Shown piece after piece: positions 9,588 to 18,990 of a stretch of 64,000 bases of DNA. This DNA is from Rhodoblastus sp963710275 (lineage in GTDB: Bacteria > Pseudomonadota > Alphaproteobacteria > Rhizobiales > Beijerinckiaceae). How positions within the stretch are numbered: position 1 is the stretch's first letter; each line of letters begins with the position of its first letter. The DNA is taken from NCBI GenBank assembly GCA_963710275.1, contig CAVPZS010000012.1, positions 496,001-560,000 on the forward strand, given 5' to 3'. The translations under genes and the position numbers were made by a program. The notes under the pieces are model-generated. The model was not told the origin of the DNA and made no database searches. It saw only the letters and a list, made by a program, of their open reading frames with translations.

Positions 9588-10431
9588 TCACGTGAGGAAA
9601 AATCGCACCGAAACATCGCGGGGTCCCGCAGCATAAGGCGCTGAAGTGACGAGGATGTCCGCTCCCGCCTTTGCGTAATCGGCGGCATTGCTCCTGTTGA
9701 CGCCGCCTGCCGCCGCAATCGCCGGCCTGGCTGGGTTTGCAGAAAGAACGCCAACCAGACGGGCGATGTCTTCAGGCGGAAATTTCTCTGCCTGGATCAC
9801 GTCGACGCCCGCCCGCGCGGCGGCGAGCGCCTCGTCGACATCGCGCGCCTCCATCACCAGCTTCTTCTCGGCGCGCCCCGCGCAACCGCGCCGCGATCGC
9901 GTCCAGCGGCTCGTCGCGACAGTAGGTCAGGTGTTCGGGAAACAGCAGGATGGTTTCCGACAGCCCAAGGCGATGCATGGTCGCCCCGCCGGCGCGAATG
10001 GCGGCGACCGAAAAGGCTTTCGTTCCCGGCGTATTCTTCCTGGTGCAGGCGATGCAAATCTCCGGCGCGACGGCGCGGGCGGCGTCGACGATTTCGCGCG
10101 CCGAGGACGCGACGCCAGACCAGATCTCGATCAGGGCCTGCGCCACCTTCCATCCGCGCAGCAAGGCGCCCGCGGGACCACGCGCGCGCAGTATTTCGGC
10201 GCCTGCTTGCAAAGCCTGCCCGTCCCTTGCGAGCCGTTCGACTTCGGCGCCCGCCATTTCGAGGATCGCCGCCGCCTCCGCCGAGAGCGCCAGGATCATG
10301 GAATTACGGGCGTTAAAGGTCATGAGGCCCGGCTGGGCGGAAATGCCAAGAAGTTCGGTGGTGAGGTCGCCATAAGGCGCGTCGTCGAAAAGCAGGCGCT
10401 CCAGTTCGGCTCGGGGGACAGCCAGAGACAT
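9588..10431 (-). CDS. modD: ModD, NadC-like molybdenum-utilisation protein (one frameshift)
   Basis: Paralog of nicotinate-nucleotide pyrophosphorylase found with molybdenum transport and nif genes; its exact reaction is unknown. Family motifs are DDAPYGDLTTELLG at the N-terminus, ACTRKNTPGTKA and RAGGATMHRLGLSET in the centre, and IAAAGGVNRSNAADYAKAGA and LVTSAPY near the end. The frame breaks near 9870-9885 in a GGGG run; both sides match the same family, so one base restores about 280 residues. Start ATG 10431 lies just after the stop of the upstream gene. The preference for ModD over NadC rests on the C-terminal VTSAPY region and the molybdenum neighbour. Confidence 0.8.
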
Positions 10432-10435
10432 CGGA

Positions 10436-11308
10436 TCAGTGCGAGATCGTCGGCGCGGAGACGGGTGCGCGCTTGCGTATTTTCTGCGCATGGCGGATGG
10501 CCTGGACGGTGGCGTCGGCGATGCCGCGGGCTCGGCTGTCGAGCCCGGTCCATTGCGCTCGACGGCCGCGCGGATCGACTTCGAGCAATTTGGCGCCGGA
10601 CGGGATGAAAACGCCGTCGCGCGCCAGGCCGCGCAAAATTCCGTCGATCGGCGCCCGGACCGTCTGGCCGTTGAGGTTGCCGAGGCTCAGATCGCGAAAG
10701 ACGCGCGTGCCAATTTCGATCGGCGTGTGCCAGATCCCGCTGGTTTGGGCATAGACGAAACGTTCCTTGCCGACGCCGCCGAGCGGACTGGGCACGCCGT
10801 CGAATTCATCCGTGGCGCCCTTTTGGACGATGGCGCCACTCTTCACCGGCCGAGTCTCGACGGCGATGTCGCAATTTTCGCCGATGATGAAATTGGGCCC
10901 GAGGCCGACCGCGAGGCCGACATAAAAGCGAAAGTCAGGCGTGACATGGCGTTTCTGCATTCGCGCGTCGATCAGCACGGCAATGCGGCGCAGGGCCAGC
11001 AGGTCGCTCAATTCCAGCGGCGTCACGGCGACGCAGTTTTCCGTGCCGGCGATGTCGGCGATCTCCATCGCTGTTTCTGCGCGCAAACCCTGTACCCCGT
11101 CGATGATGGCGCAATCGTCGAACAGGGAGTCGTAGAAGGCCATGCCGCGGCGGATGACCGGGGGATGACGATCATGGCAGAGGATGACGCCAAATTTCGC
11201 CTTTCGCAATTTGACGGCGACGGCGGATGCAATTTCATTGGTTCCGAGAATGACGGCAAGCGGCTGGGCGGCGCCGGCGTAAAAGGCCGAAAAATTAGAC
11301 TCGCGCAT
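10436..11308 (-). CDS. YqeB/EF2563-type molybdenum hydroxylase maturation family protein
   Basis: About 290 residues with an N-terminal Rossmann-like segment (LAVILGTNEIASAVAVKLRKA), VLIDARMQK, VGLAVGLGPNFIIGENCDIAVET and a C-terminal lipoyl-like stretch (TVRAPIDGILRGL). This resembles the family annotated as selenium-dependent molybdenum hydroxylase system proteins. The role is unproven. Together with modD (5 bases downstream) and its own sigma-54 promoter and NifA site, it suggests a function in molybdenum handling for nitrogenase. I chose ATG 11308 (after GGGGGCGAAGGG) over the in-frame ATG 11344, which lacks a ribosome site. Confidence 0.7.
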   Translation of the reverse strand: MRESNFSAFYAGAAQPLAVILGTNEIASAVAVKLRKAKFGVILCHDRHPPVIRRGMAFYDSLFDDCAIIDGVQGLRAETAMEIADIAGTENCVAVTPLELSDLLALRRIAVLIDARMQKRHVTPDFRFYVGLAVGLGPNFIIGENCDIAVETRPVKSGAIVQKGATDEFDGVPSPLGGVGKERFVYAQTSGIWHTPIEIGTRVFRDLSLGNLNGQTVRAPIDGILRGLARDGVFIPSGAKLLEVDPRGRRAQWTGLDSRARGIADATVQAIRHAQKIRKRAPVSAPTISH

Positions 11309-11380
11309 CCCTTCGCCCCCAAAAGATTTCTTGCCGCCGATCACACGGCTTGCCCGCGTTTTTTACTTAGGTCACGCCAA

Positions 11381-11395
11381 GCAGAAGTCGGGCCA
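11381..11395 (-). promoter_or_regulatory. sigma-54 promoter of the molybdenum pair
   Basis: Minus strand reads TGGCCCGACTTCTGC followed by T, with correct GG-N10-GC spacing and one mismatch in each element. It lies about 72 bases before the ATG at 11308. Confidence 0.7.
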
Positions 11396-11476
11396 GTTCA
11401 AATGAGGCCGAAAAATGCCCGAATCAAAGTTTCATTGCGTTTTTCCGTGGCCATTTGTCGCGAGCGCGAGCGCGCG

Positions 11477-11492
11477 TGTTGCTGTCGCAACA
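11477..11492. promoter_or_regulatory. NifA site for the molybdenum pair
   Basis: TGTTGCTGTCGCAACA is TGT-N10-ACA with perfectly complementary 6-base arms, 82 bases above the -24 element. Confidence 0.75.
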
Positions 11493-11508
11493 AATTCCGC
11501 AGGATTTG

Positions 11509-11832
11509 TCAGCCCGCCTTAGTCGTTTCGGCGACCGCGTCGAAACCTTCGAATTGCGGCGGGCCGAGATAGAGCCCGGCGCTGCGCGGCGCGCCGGAAT
11601 GGGCGCGGCGAAAAGCCTCGGAGCGCGTCCAGTCCTCGAAATGGCCGCGCGACTCCCAGATCGTATGGGAGGCGAACAGGGTGGAGGCGTCGTCGCTCGG
11701 TCCGCGCAGAAGATGGAAGACGACAAAGCCGGGCATGGCGGGAAGGTCGCTCTGGCGGTCGCGCCAGATGGCTTCGAATTCCTCTTCCTTGCCGCGCGCG
11801 ACGCGAAAACGGTTCATGGCGATGAAAGTCAT
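11509..11832 (-). CDS. Antibiotic biosynthesis monooxygenase (ABM) domain protein
   Basis: 107-residue ferredoxin-like alpha/beta protein of the ABM/IsdG-like superfamily: MTFIAMNRFRVARGKEEEFEAIW, FVVFHLL, ASHTIWESRGHFEDWTRSEAFRRAH. Members act as small monooxygenases or heme-binding proteins, but the sequence does not show which applies here. It is the last gene of the minus-strand suf-led cluster, 26 bases after the gene before it. The lack of a separate promoter suggests cotranscription with suf. Confidence 0.8.
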   Translation of the reverse strand: MTFIAMNRFRVARGKEEEFEAIWRDRQSDLPAMPGFVVFHLLRGPSDDASTLFASHTIWESRGHFEDWTRSEAFRRAHSGAPRSAGLYLGPPQFEGFDAVAETTKAG

Positions 11833-11858
11833 GGGCTGCTCCAGGCCGGCTTGGAAAA

Positions 11859-12610
11859 TCAGGCCCTTCTTGCCAGCGAGCGAAGAAAACCCTGCGCATC
11901 GTCGTTGAGTTCCATGTCAACGGCGGGGGCCATTTTCAGCAGCAGATTGGCGATGAAAGGCTCGTCGTTGCGCGGTTCAGTCAAAGCCTCGCGCAAAACC
12001 GGCACATTGTCCTCGATGTGATGGAGGAAAGCTATGCCCTTTTCGAGCGTCTCGCTCCATTTGTCGCGCGTCCAGCGCGCCAGCGGATACATGATTTCGC
12101 GGCCGAAATTCGACTTCCGCGCCTTTTCGAAAAAGCGCAGGCCCGCGCTCCAGTTTTCCTTGGCGCGCATGGGCGGCGGCGCCACTTCGCCGGCCAACAT
12201 TTTCTGGGCGGCCTGACCGACATGATCCTCCAGCGAGATCGGTTCGGCGATGCTTGAGCGGAAGCTCCACAATGCGGTCGAGCCGGGGAAATCCTTGCCG
12301 AAGCGCTCGGCCAATCCGGATTCCACCTTGTCGATGGCCCCTTGTCGCCTTGCAGCGAGGCGGTCATGCAGAAGGCGAAGATTGCGTCTTTCGCGACATT
12401 GATGACCCCGCCGCTCTGCAATTGCAACGGCGTCAGGGTCGGGGTAACGCCATCGGCGGGGACTTGGGCTTCGCCGGCGCGCTGGGCGCTGACGAAGGCG
12501 GTGATCTCCAGCCAGCCCAGAAAATTCTCGATGAAAGCGTCGGGATCGACATAGACCACGGCGAGATTGAGCGCCTGTTTGCGTTTGGCCAGCTCCGCCA
12601 TGTCGGTCAT
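11859..12610 (-). CDS. Unrecognised conserved-looking protein (one frameshift)
   Basis: I do not recognise a family. The N-terminal part (MTDMAELAKRKQALNLAVVY to GDKG) and the C-terminal part (ESGLAERFGKDFPGS to the end) are in different frames. They join smoothly if one G is added to the GGGG run near 12335-12345, giving about 250 residues. The composition is mostly helical and soluble, without cysteines that could hold a cluster or any membrane segment. It lies between a Rieske protein and an ABM protein in the suf-led operon, so an accessory role in cluster or redox work under nitrogen fixation is inferred only from position. Confidence 0.6.
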
Positions 12611-12638
12611 GCCTGTCGCTCCTGTGAAGTTGAAAATT

Positions 12639-13061
12639 TCAGTCGCTGGTGATCACGACTTCCGGGGCGGATTCCTCGAGATCGAGGCCATCCTCTTCCG
12701 CCAGTTCCACGCCGGTCACGCAGACGTCGCCGTCATCGACGACAATCTTGATCGGCGTCAGCGACTTGTTCTGGCAGGGGCCGGAAAAACTGAAACCGGT
12801 GTCGATGTCGAACTGCGCGCCATGCTTGCCGCAAACCATGAAATTGCCGGCCTCGTCCATGAACTCGCCGGCATTGGAATCCAGGCGCTCGCCAGCATGC
12901 GGGCAACGGTTTTCGAAGCCGTAATAGTTCGAGCCCTTGCGGGTGATGACGATTGGCCAGCGCTCGCCTTCGCCATTGGCGCCGACGCGCTTCAGCACGA
13001 ACCCACGCGCGTCATGGTCGTCGATCTCGTAAGTGCGGCAGATCGCAAACAACTCGTCCAT
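12639..13061 (-). CDS. Rieske-type [2Fe-2S] ferredoxin (copy 1)
   Basis: 140-residue soluble Rieske protein. The two ligand boxes CPHAGERLD and CGKHGAQFD supply two Cys and two His (C-X-H, C-X2-H). The C-terminus is acidic (EEDGLDLEE). No membrane anchor or oxygenase domain is present, so it should act as a small electron carrier in the cytoplasm. It follows sufT in the suf-led operon. Two further Rieske proteins of the same layout (33111 and 48832) occur in the island. Confidence 0.9.
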   Translation of the reverse strand: MDELFAICRTYEIDDHDARGFVLKRVGANGEGERWPIVITRKGSNYYGFENRCPHAGERLDSNAGEFMDEAGNFMVCGKHGAQFDIDTGFSFSGPCQNKSLTPIKIVVDDGDVCVTGVELAEEDGLDLEESAPEVVITSD

Positions 13062-13077
13062 GAACGGGCTCCCTCAT

Positions 13078-13136
13078 AGCGTTTTCAAGCGAAGTGGCTG
13101 CCGGTTCGCGTAAGAAAACGCGTCAAAGCAAAATCT
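13078..13136. repeat. Intergenic palindromic element
   Basis: An imperfect palindrome framed by GCGTTTTC and GAAAACGC, with inner arms around AAGCGAAG and TTCGCGTAAG, followed by CGTCAAAGCAAAATC. It resembles the short repeated palindromes common between genes in Hyphomicrobiales (from memory). A related copy lies at 33524-33556. It separates sufT from the Rieske gene. Confidence 0.6.
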
Positions 13137-13143
13137 TGAGAAA

Positions 13144-13491
13144 TCAGAGCATCCCGAGTTCGAGCTTGGCCTCGTCGGACATTTTGGCGGGGTCCCAGGG
13201 TGGGTCGAACACCAGATTGACCTTGGCGCCCGTTGCGCCGGGCGCCAGCAGCACGGCCTTTTCAACCCGCCGCAGCATTTCGCCGGCCACCGGACAGCCT
13301 GGCGCAGTCAACGTCATGTCAATGTCGATCAGCGCGGGAGTGGTAACGTCGATGCGATAGATGAGGCCGAGGTCATAGACGTTGACCGGTATCTCCGGAT
13401 CGAACACCGTGCGGATCGCGGCGACGACATCCGCCAGGAGATCGCCGGTCCATTCCGGCAGGAACGACCTGTTCGTCGGCAAAGGCTGCAA
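13144..13491 (-). CDS. sufT: SufT/MIP18-family Fe-S assembly protein
   Basis: MIP18 (DUF59) domain protein of the SufT type, an auxiliary factor for Fe-S cluster maturation. Motifs: DPEIPVNVYDLGLIY, MTLTAPGCPVAGEM with the reactive Cys, and the ending DPPWDPAKMSDEAKLELGML. About 115 residues from a TTG at 13491. An alternative start, ATG at 13509 overlapping the sufS end (MDAQAV), is in another frame and would need a one-base change, so the N-terminus is uncertain. It lies immediately downstream of sufS, the standard place in alphaproteobacterial suf operons. Confidence 0.88.
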   Translation of the reverse strand: MQPLPTNRSFLPEWTGDLLADVVAAIRTVFDPEIPVNVYDLGLIYRIDVTTPALIDIDMTLTAPGCPVAGEMLRRVEKAVLLAPGATGAKVNLVFDPPWDPAKMSDEAKLELGML

Positions 13492-13506
13492 CGGCTTGGG
13501 CGTCCA

Positions 13507-14760
13507 TCATGCGAAAAGCTCCAACACGCGGCGCAGGCCCTTGACCAAAACCTCGACCTCTTCATGCGTATTGTACAAGGCGAAGGAGGCGCGGGCCGAG
13601 GCCGTCAGGCCGAGTTTCGTCATCAGGGGCTGGGCGCAATGGCTGCCGGCGCGCACGGCGACGCCGGCGCGGTCGAGAATGGTGGCGACGTCCTGCGGAT
13701 GGGCGCCCTCGACATCGAAAGCCACCAGCGCGCCCTTGTTCGGAGCGCGGCCGAAGATGCGCACCTTGCCGAGCTTGTCGATTTCCTCGGTCGCATGGGC
13801 GAGCAGGGCGGCTTCATGCGCTTCGACGGCGACGCGATCGAGGGCTTGCAGCCAGTCCAGCGCGACGCCGAGGCCGATCGCCTCGACGATGGGCGGCGTG
13901 CCCGCCTCGAAACGATGCGGCGGCTCGGCGTAGGTGATGCGATCCTTGAAGACGTCGGCGATCATTTCGCCGCCGCCCTGGTAGGGCCGCATCCCTGCCA
14001 GCAGATCATATCTGCCGTAAAGGAAACCGATGCCGGTGGGGCCATAGAGCTTGTGGCCCGTGGTGACGTAGAAATCGCAATCCAGCGCCTGCACGTCGAC
14101 AATTTCATGCACGCTGCCCTGGCAGCCGTCGATCAGGACCTTGGCGCCGACCGCATGGGCGAGGCGCACGATCTCCGCGACCGGAGTGATCGTGCCCAAT
14201 ACGTTGGACATGTGGGTGATGGCGACGAGCTTGGTCTTTTTCGAAAGCAATTTGGCGAAGGCGTCGAGATCGAAGGAATCGTCGGCCGCGAGCGGCGCCC
14301 AGAGCAATTCCGCGCCCTTGCGCTCGCGCAGGAAATGCCAGGGCACGATATTGGAGTGATGCTCCATCTCGGAGATGATGATCTCGTCGCCCTCGACGAT
14401 GTCGGCGCCCAGGCTCGAGGCGACGAGATTGATCGCCTCGGTGCCGCCCTTCGTGAAGATGATTTCTTCCGCACGGCCGGCGTTGACGAAGCGCCGGGCC
14501 GATTTACGCGCCTTCTCGAAAGCGATGGTGGATTCGCTCGACAGGAAATGCGCGCCGCGATGGACGTTGGAATAGGTTTCGGCCAGGGCCGCCATGACCG
14601 CGTCGAGCACGATTTTCGGCTTTTGCGCCGAAGCCCCATTATCGAGATAGACCAGAGGCTTGCCATAGACGGTCCGCGCCAGGATCGGAAATTGCGCGCG
14701 CGTCGCGTAAACGTCGAACGCGAGAGCGGCGGGCGTGAGGGCAAGAGCGTTATTCGACAT
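13507..14760 (-). CDS. sufS: SufS cysteine desulfurase
   Basis: PLP-dependent group II cysteine desulfurase that mobilises sulfur for SufBCD. The PLP lysine is in TTGHKLYGPTGIGF, and the catalytic Cys in RAGSHCAQPLM near the C-terminus; DNGASAQKP and SNVHRGAHFLS are family segments. Start ATG 14760 (MSNNALALTPAAL) gives 417 residues; the longer open frame upstream is noise over sufD. It overlaps the sufD end by 11 bases, implying translational coupling. A separate nif-type desulfurase, nifS, is at 55437. Confidence 0.95.
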   Translation of the reverse strand: MSNNALALTPAALAFDVYATRAQFPILARTVYGKPLVYLDNGASAQKPKIVLDAVMAALAETYSNVHRGAHFLSSESTIAFEKARKSARRFVNAGRAEEIIFTKGGTEAINLVASSLGADIVEGDEIIISEMEHHSNIVPWHFLRERKGAELLWAPLAADDSFDLDAFAKLLSKKTKLVAITHMSNVLGTITPVAEIVRLAHAVGAKVLIDGCQGSVHEIVDVQALDCDFYVTTGHKLYGPTGIGFLYGRYDLLAGMRPYQGGGEMIADVFKDRITYAEPPHRFEAGTPPIVEAIGLGVALDWLQALDRVAVEAHEAALLAHATEEIDKLGKVRIFGRAPNKGALVAFDVEGAHPQDVATILDRAGVAVRAGSHCAQPLMTKLGLTASARASFALYNTHEEVEVLVKGLRRVLELFA

Positions 14761-16033
14761 GGGTGGCCTCGCCGGCATGACGCGACAGCCAGTGATGGGC
14801 GCAAGCCGAGGCGAGGTCGCGGAGGGCCTCGTGTTCGATTGTGTCGAGCGCCTCGCCGAGGAAAGCTTCGACCAGCATGGCGCGGGCGTCTGTTTCCGGG
14901 ATCCCGCGCGCGCGCAGGAAAAACAGGGCGTTGGCGTCGAGTTCGCCCGCCGTCGCGCCATGGCTGCATTTCACGTCGTCGGCGAAAATCTCCAGCTCCG
15001 GCTTGGTCACGATTTCGGCCTTGTGCGACAGCAGCAGCGCGCGGCTCAACTGCTTGGCGTCAGTCTTCTGCGCCGCCTGCGCGACCTTCACGCAGCCCTG
15101 GTAGACGCCGCGCCCGGAGCCCGCGAGCACGCCTCTGAAGGTCTGCTTGCTGGCCGTGTTGGGAGCGGCGTGATGGATGACCGTGGTGTTGTCGCAATGG
15201 CGCTTGTCGGCGACGAGATAGGCGGCGTCGATCTGCGCTTCGCTATTTTCGCCGGCAAGCTTCAGCAGCGCTTCGTGGCGGGCGAAATGGCCGCCCTGCG
15301 AAAAATAGAAGCTGCGGTATAGCGCGTTCTCGTCGATGTCGGCGACGGTGGCGGCGGTCTGCCGCGCGGCGGCGCCGAAATTCTCCAGCCGAACATGGGT
15401 GAGTTTCGACTTCGGCGCGAGGCTCAGCTCGGTGACGATGGTGGCGAAGCTCGGCGCGCCGTCGTGGGTCTCGAAGACAGTGGCCTGCGCGCCTTCTTCG
15501 AGCACGACGAGAATGCGCAGATGGCGTCCGTCGGCTTGCGCCTCGGCGCCGCTCCAGTTGAAACGCAGGTGCAGCGGCGTCGCGAGCGTCACGCCCTTGG
15601 GAACGTGCAGCACGAGGCCCTCTTCCATCAGGGCGGTGTTCAGGTTGATGATCGGATGATCGGCCTGCGGATTGATCTTGCCGATCTTGCTGACGATGGA
15701 CGAGTCCTTTTCGGCAAGGATTTTGCGCAGGGATCTTGCGCCCATCGCGCAATAGGAGGAGAGCGCATTGTTCAAAACGCCATCCTCGAAAGCCGCGACG
15801 CAGGCGCCGATCAGCTCGGGCGGCGCGTCGGCAGTGGGATCGGCCTGAATCGTTTCATGCAGCGCCTTGGCAAGATCGGAATAGCGCCAGGCCTCGACTC
15901 GCCGGTTGGGCAGGCCCATGGCCGCGAATTTCTCGCAGGCCTGGTCGAGCAGCGCGCCGAGCCAGGGAGCGGCGTCATGCTTGCGCGCTTCCATGCTCGC
16001 GAGAAGATTGTCGAGCGAGACGACTTTGCCCAT
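14750..16033 (-). CDS. sufD: SufD Fe-S cluster scaffold subunit
   Basis: SufD beta-helix subunit of the SufBC2D scaffold. Recognisable from the N-terminal VEAWRYSDLAKALHE, the internal beta-helix repeats and the C-terminal CSHGATAGELDANALFFLRARGI segment shared by SufB and SufD. ATG 16033 is preceded by GTGAGG 8 bases up; the in-frame GTG at 16048 overlaps the sufC stop and is less likely. About 427 residues, normal length. It lies between sufC and sufS with short overlaps. Confidence 0.95.
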   Translation of the reverse strand: MGKVVSLDNLLASMEARKHDAAPWLGALLDQACEKFAAMGLPNRRVEAWRYSDLAKALHETIQADPTADAPPELIGACVAAFEDGVLNNALSSYCAMGARSLRKILAEKDSSIVSKIGKINPQADHPIINLNTALMEEGLVLHVPKGVTLATPLHLRFNWSGAEAQADGRHLRILVVLEEGAQATVFETHDGAPSFATIVTELSLAPKSKLTHVRLENFGAAARQTAATVADIDENALYRSFYFSQGGHFARHEALLKLAGENSEAQIDAAYLVADKRHCDNTTVIHHAAPNTASKQTFRGVLAGSGRGVYQGCVKVAQAAQKTDAKQLSRALLLSHKAEIVTKPELEIFADDVKCSHGATAGELDANALFFLRARGIPETDARAMLVEAFLGEALDTIEHEALRDLASACAHHWLSRHAGEATHVE

Positions 16034-16044
16034 GGATGAAAACC

Positions 16045-16794
16045 TCACGCGGCCTTGTTGATGACGGCGTCATAGCCGTTTTCTTCGAGCTGAAGAGCGA
16101 GGCTCTTGTCGCCCGACATCACGATCTTTCCGCCGGCCAGGATGTGGATCACGTCCGGCTGGATATAGTCGAGCAGGCGCTGGTAATGGGTGATGACCAG
16201 GAAGGAGCGGTCGGGCGCGCGCAGCTTGTTGACGCCCTCGGCGACCAGTTTCAAAGCGTCGATATCGAGACCGGAATCCATTTCGTCGAGGATCGCCAGT
16301 TTCGGCTTCAACAGCGCCATCTGCAGGGTCTCGTTGCGCTTCTTCTCGCCGCCGGAAAAGCCGACATTCAGCGGACGCTTCAGCATGTCCTCGGAGATGT
16401 TCAGCTCCTTCGCCGCGGCCCGGACGGTGCGCAGGAATTGCGCCGCGTCGAGTTCCTTTTCGCCGCGCAATCTCGCCTGCGCGTTCATCGCCGTCTTCAG
16501 GAAATTCATGGTGGAGACGCCAGGAATTTCCATCGGATACTGGAAGGCGAGGAATATGCCCTTTGCCGCGCGCTCTTCCGGGGAAAGAGCGGTGATGTCC
16601 TCGCCGAACAGGTCGATTTCGCCGCTGGTGACTTCATAGCCGGCGCGACCGGCGAGCGTGTAGGACGTCGTCGACTTGCCCGCGCCGTTCGGCCCCATGA
16701 TCGCATGGACTTCGCCCGGCGGCACTTTCAACGACAAGCCCTTGAGGATTTCCTTGCCGTGGACGTGGACGTGGAGGTCCTTGATCTCAAGCAT
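16045..16794 (-). CDS. sufC: SufC ATPase
   Basis: ABC-type ATPase that drives Fe-S cluster assembly on SufBD; it is soluble, not a transporter. Walker A GPNGAGKST, the signature GFSGGEKKRNE and Walker B LAILDEMDSGLD are all present. The 249 residues match SufC. Its ATG overlaps the sufB stop (TAATG), so translation is probably coupled. Confidence 0.97.
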   Translation of the reverse strand: MLEIKDLHVHVHGKEILKGLSLKVPPGEVHAIMGPNGAGKSTTSYTLAGRAGYEVTSGEIDLFGEDITALSPEERAAKGIFLAFQYPMEIPGVSTMNFLKTAMNAQARLRGEKELDAAQFLRTVRAAAKELNISEDMLKRPLNVGFSGGEKKRNETLQMALLKPKLAILDEMDSGLDIDALKLVAEGVNKLRAPDRSFLVITHYQRLLDYIQPDVIHILAGGKIVMSGDKSLALQLEENGYDAVINKAA

Positions 16795-18270
16795 TAGCCG
16801 ACGCTCCCTTCGAGACTGATGCCGACGAGCTTTTGCGCCTCGACGGCGAATTCCATGGGCAATTGCTGCAGGACTTCGCGGCAGAACCCGTTGACGATCA
16901 ACGCGACGGCTTCCTCGGTCGGAATGCCGCGCGACAGGCAGTAGAACAGCTGGTCGTCGGAAATCTTCGACGTCGTCGCCTCATGCTCAAGAATCGCCTT
17001 GGGATTGCGCGACTGGATGTAGGGCACGGTATGGGCGCCGCACTGGTCGCCGAGCAGCAGCGAGTTCGCATTGGGTGAAGTTGCGCGCGCCGTCCGCCTT
17101 GGCGTGGACGCTGACCAGGCCGCGATAGGTGTTCTGCGCATGTCCCGCGGAAATGCCCTTGGAAATGATGCGGCTGGAGGTGTTCTTGCCGAGATGCATC
17201 ATCTTGGTGCCGGTGTCGGCCTGCTGGAAGTTGTTGGCGATGGCGATGGAATAGAATTCGCCGACCGAATTGTCGCCGCGCAATATGCAGGACGGATATT
17301 TCCAGGTGATGGCGGAGCCGGTTTCGACCTGGGTCCAGGAAATTTTCGAATTGGCGCCGCGGCAGTCGCCGCGCTTGGTCACGAAATTATAGATGCCCCC
17401 CAAGCCGTTTTCGTCGCCGGGATACCAGTTCTGCACGGTGGAATATTTGATCTCGGCGTCATCATGCGCGATGAGTTCCACCACGGCGGCGTGAAGCTGG
17501 TTTTCGTCGCGTTGCGGCGCGGTGCAGCCTTCGAGATAGGAGACGTAGGAGCCCTTGTCGGCGATGATCAGCGTGCGCTCGAACTGGCCGGATTTGGCTG
17601 CGTTGATGCGGAAATAGGTCGACAATTCCATCGGGCAGCGCACGCCTGGGGGGATGTAGACGAAGGAGCCTTCGGAAAACACCGCGGCGTTGAGCGTGGC
17701 GTAGAAATTATCTGTCGACGGCACCACCGAGCCGAGATATTTTTTCACCAGTTCGGGATGGGTCTGCAAGCGCTTCGGAAATCGGGCAGAAGATCACGCC
17801 GACCTTCGACAGCTCTTCCTTGAAGGTGGTGACGACGGAAACGGAATCGAACACCGCGTCCACCGCGACCTTGCGCGCGTTGGGTCCTTTTGGACGCCGG
17901 CGAGGATTTCCCGCTCATGCAGGGGGATGCCGAGCTTTTCATAGACGCGCAACAGTTCGGGATCGACTTCGTCCAGCGACTTCGGCCCGTCGCTGTCGCT
18001 CTTCGGCGCGGCGTAATAATAGGCGTCCTGGAAATCGATCTTGGGATAATGCAGCTTGGCCCAGCCTGGCTCTTCCAGCGTCAGCCAGCGGCGATAGGCG
18101 GTCAGGCGATAGTCGAGCATCCATTCGGGCTCGTTCTTTTTCGCCGAGATGAAACGGATGACCTCTTCGCTCAAACCCTTGGGGGCGAAGTCGGATTCGA
18201 TGTCCGACACGAAACCGTATTTATATTTGCGGTCCGCGAGGTCTTGCAGGGTTTCCGTCTCTTCACTCAT
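16794..18270 (-). CDS. sufB: SufB Fe-S cluster scaffold subunit (three frameshifts)
   Basis: Main scaffold of the SufBC2D complex. Motifs include SEEVIRFISAKKNEPEWML, PPGVRCPMELSTYFRIN, VTKRGDCRG, TQVETGSAITWKYPS, SSRIISKGIS and the C-terminal SRGIPTEEAVALIVNGF. The reading frame breaks near 17883, 17765 (extra T in GCGCTTGC) and 17067 (extra G). Each side of each break matches SufB, and the corrected length is about 490 residues. Since sufB is essential in most such bacteria and lies in an otherwise intact operon, sequence error is the likely cause. It precedes sufC with an overlap. Confidence 0.92.
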
Positions 18271-18377
18271 GTCCGCGTTCCGACCTTGAACTCATGGGGT
18301 TTGCGTGGCTGCGGCTTGGGGCGCTGTCGATTGTGCAACGCGGCGCCTGAGGGAAAGAATGCAAGCGCGGCGCCAGA

Positions 18378-18873
18378 TCAGCTGGAGTGGGCGACTCCTT
18401 CCGCCAACGAGGCGACGACAGGCCAGCCGACCTCGCCGGTCGGATCGAGGACGCGCAAGGCGTCGAGGATAATCGTTCGACTGCGGGATCTCGTCGCGAC
18501 GCAGGTGGATGAAGGCCAGGGCTTTCAGCGTATAGAGCGCGAAACGCGCGGGTCCCTCCGGTACTCCCGGTTGCGGCCGCCAATCCCGCCAGTCCTGCGG
18601 CCAGCCGGCCTGGCGCGCCGCGACCTTCATGCCCTCGAGCGCAATGGCGCGGGCGTCATCGAGATTGCCCTGATAGGTATGGATTTTATAGAGACAATAA
18701 TAGGTGGGCAGCTCTTGCGGGGCGGCCTCGAGCGCCTCGCGGAACAGCGCGTCGGCGGCGTCGAAGTCGCGGCGGTAGGCAGCGACGCCCTTTTGCAGCA
18801 ATACGTTGATGGCGGGCGGCAGGTCGCCGAAATTGATGGAGTCTTTTTCGGGAGCGGGGAAGGGGATGAGCAT
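18378..18873 (-). CDS. TPR-like protein at the head of the suf operon (one frameshift)
   Basis: Short tetratricopeptide-like protein with helices around AAYRRDFDAADALFREALEA and YYCLYKIHTYQGNLDDARAIALEG, then DWRDW and ALYTLKALAFIHLRR. A one-base break near 18478 separates the last 35 residues (IILDALRVLDPTGEVGW). The corrected product is about 165 residues ending at 18378. It resembles the TPR protein at 43555-44106 in the nifB operon in length and in the DWRD and LKG/LKA-A-helix layout, so the two look like paralogs. The function is unknown; protein-protein contact is likely. Confidence 0.75.
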
Positions 18874-18906
18874 GCGGGCCTGCCTTGTGTCGTGGGCTGC
18901 TCCCTA

Positions 18907-18921
18907 GCAAGGACAGGGCCG
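18907..18921 (-). promoter_or_regulatory. sigma-54 promoter of the suf operon
   Basis: Minus strand CGGCCCTGTCCTTGC then T: perfect TTGC -12 and GGC -24 with GG-N10-GC spacing, 34 bases before the TPR start at 18873. Confidence 0.6.
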
Positions 18922-18990
18922 CGCCGCCGGGCGTGATGGCTTCTCCACTGGTCTTTATTGCGCTGCGTCGCGTTTCGGACATCGGCTCCA

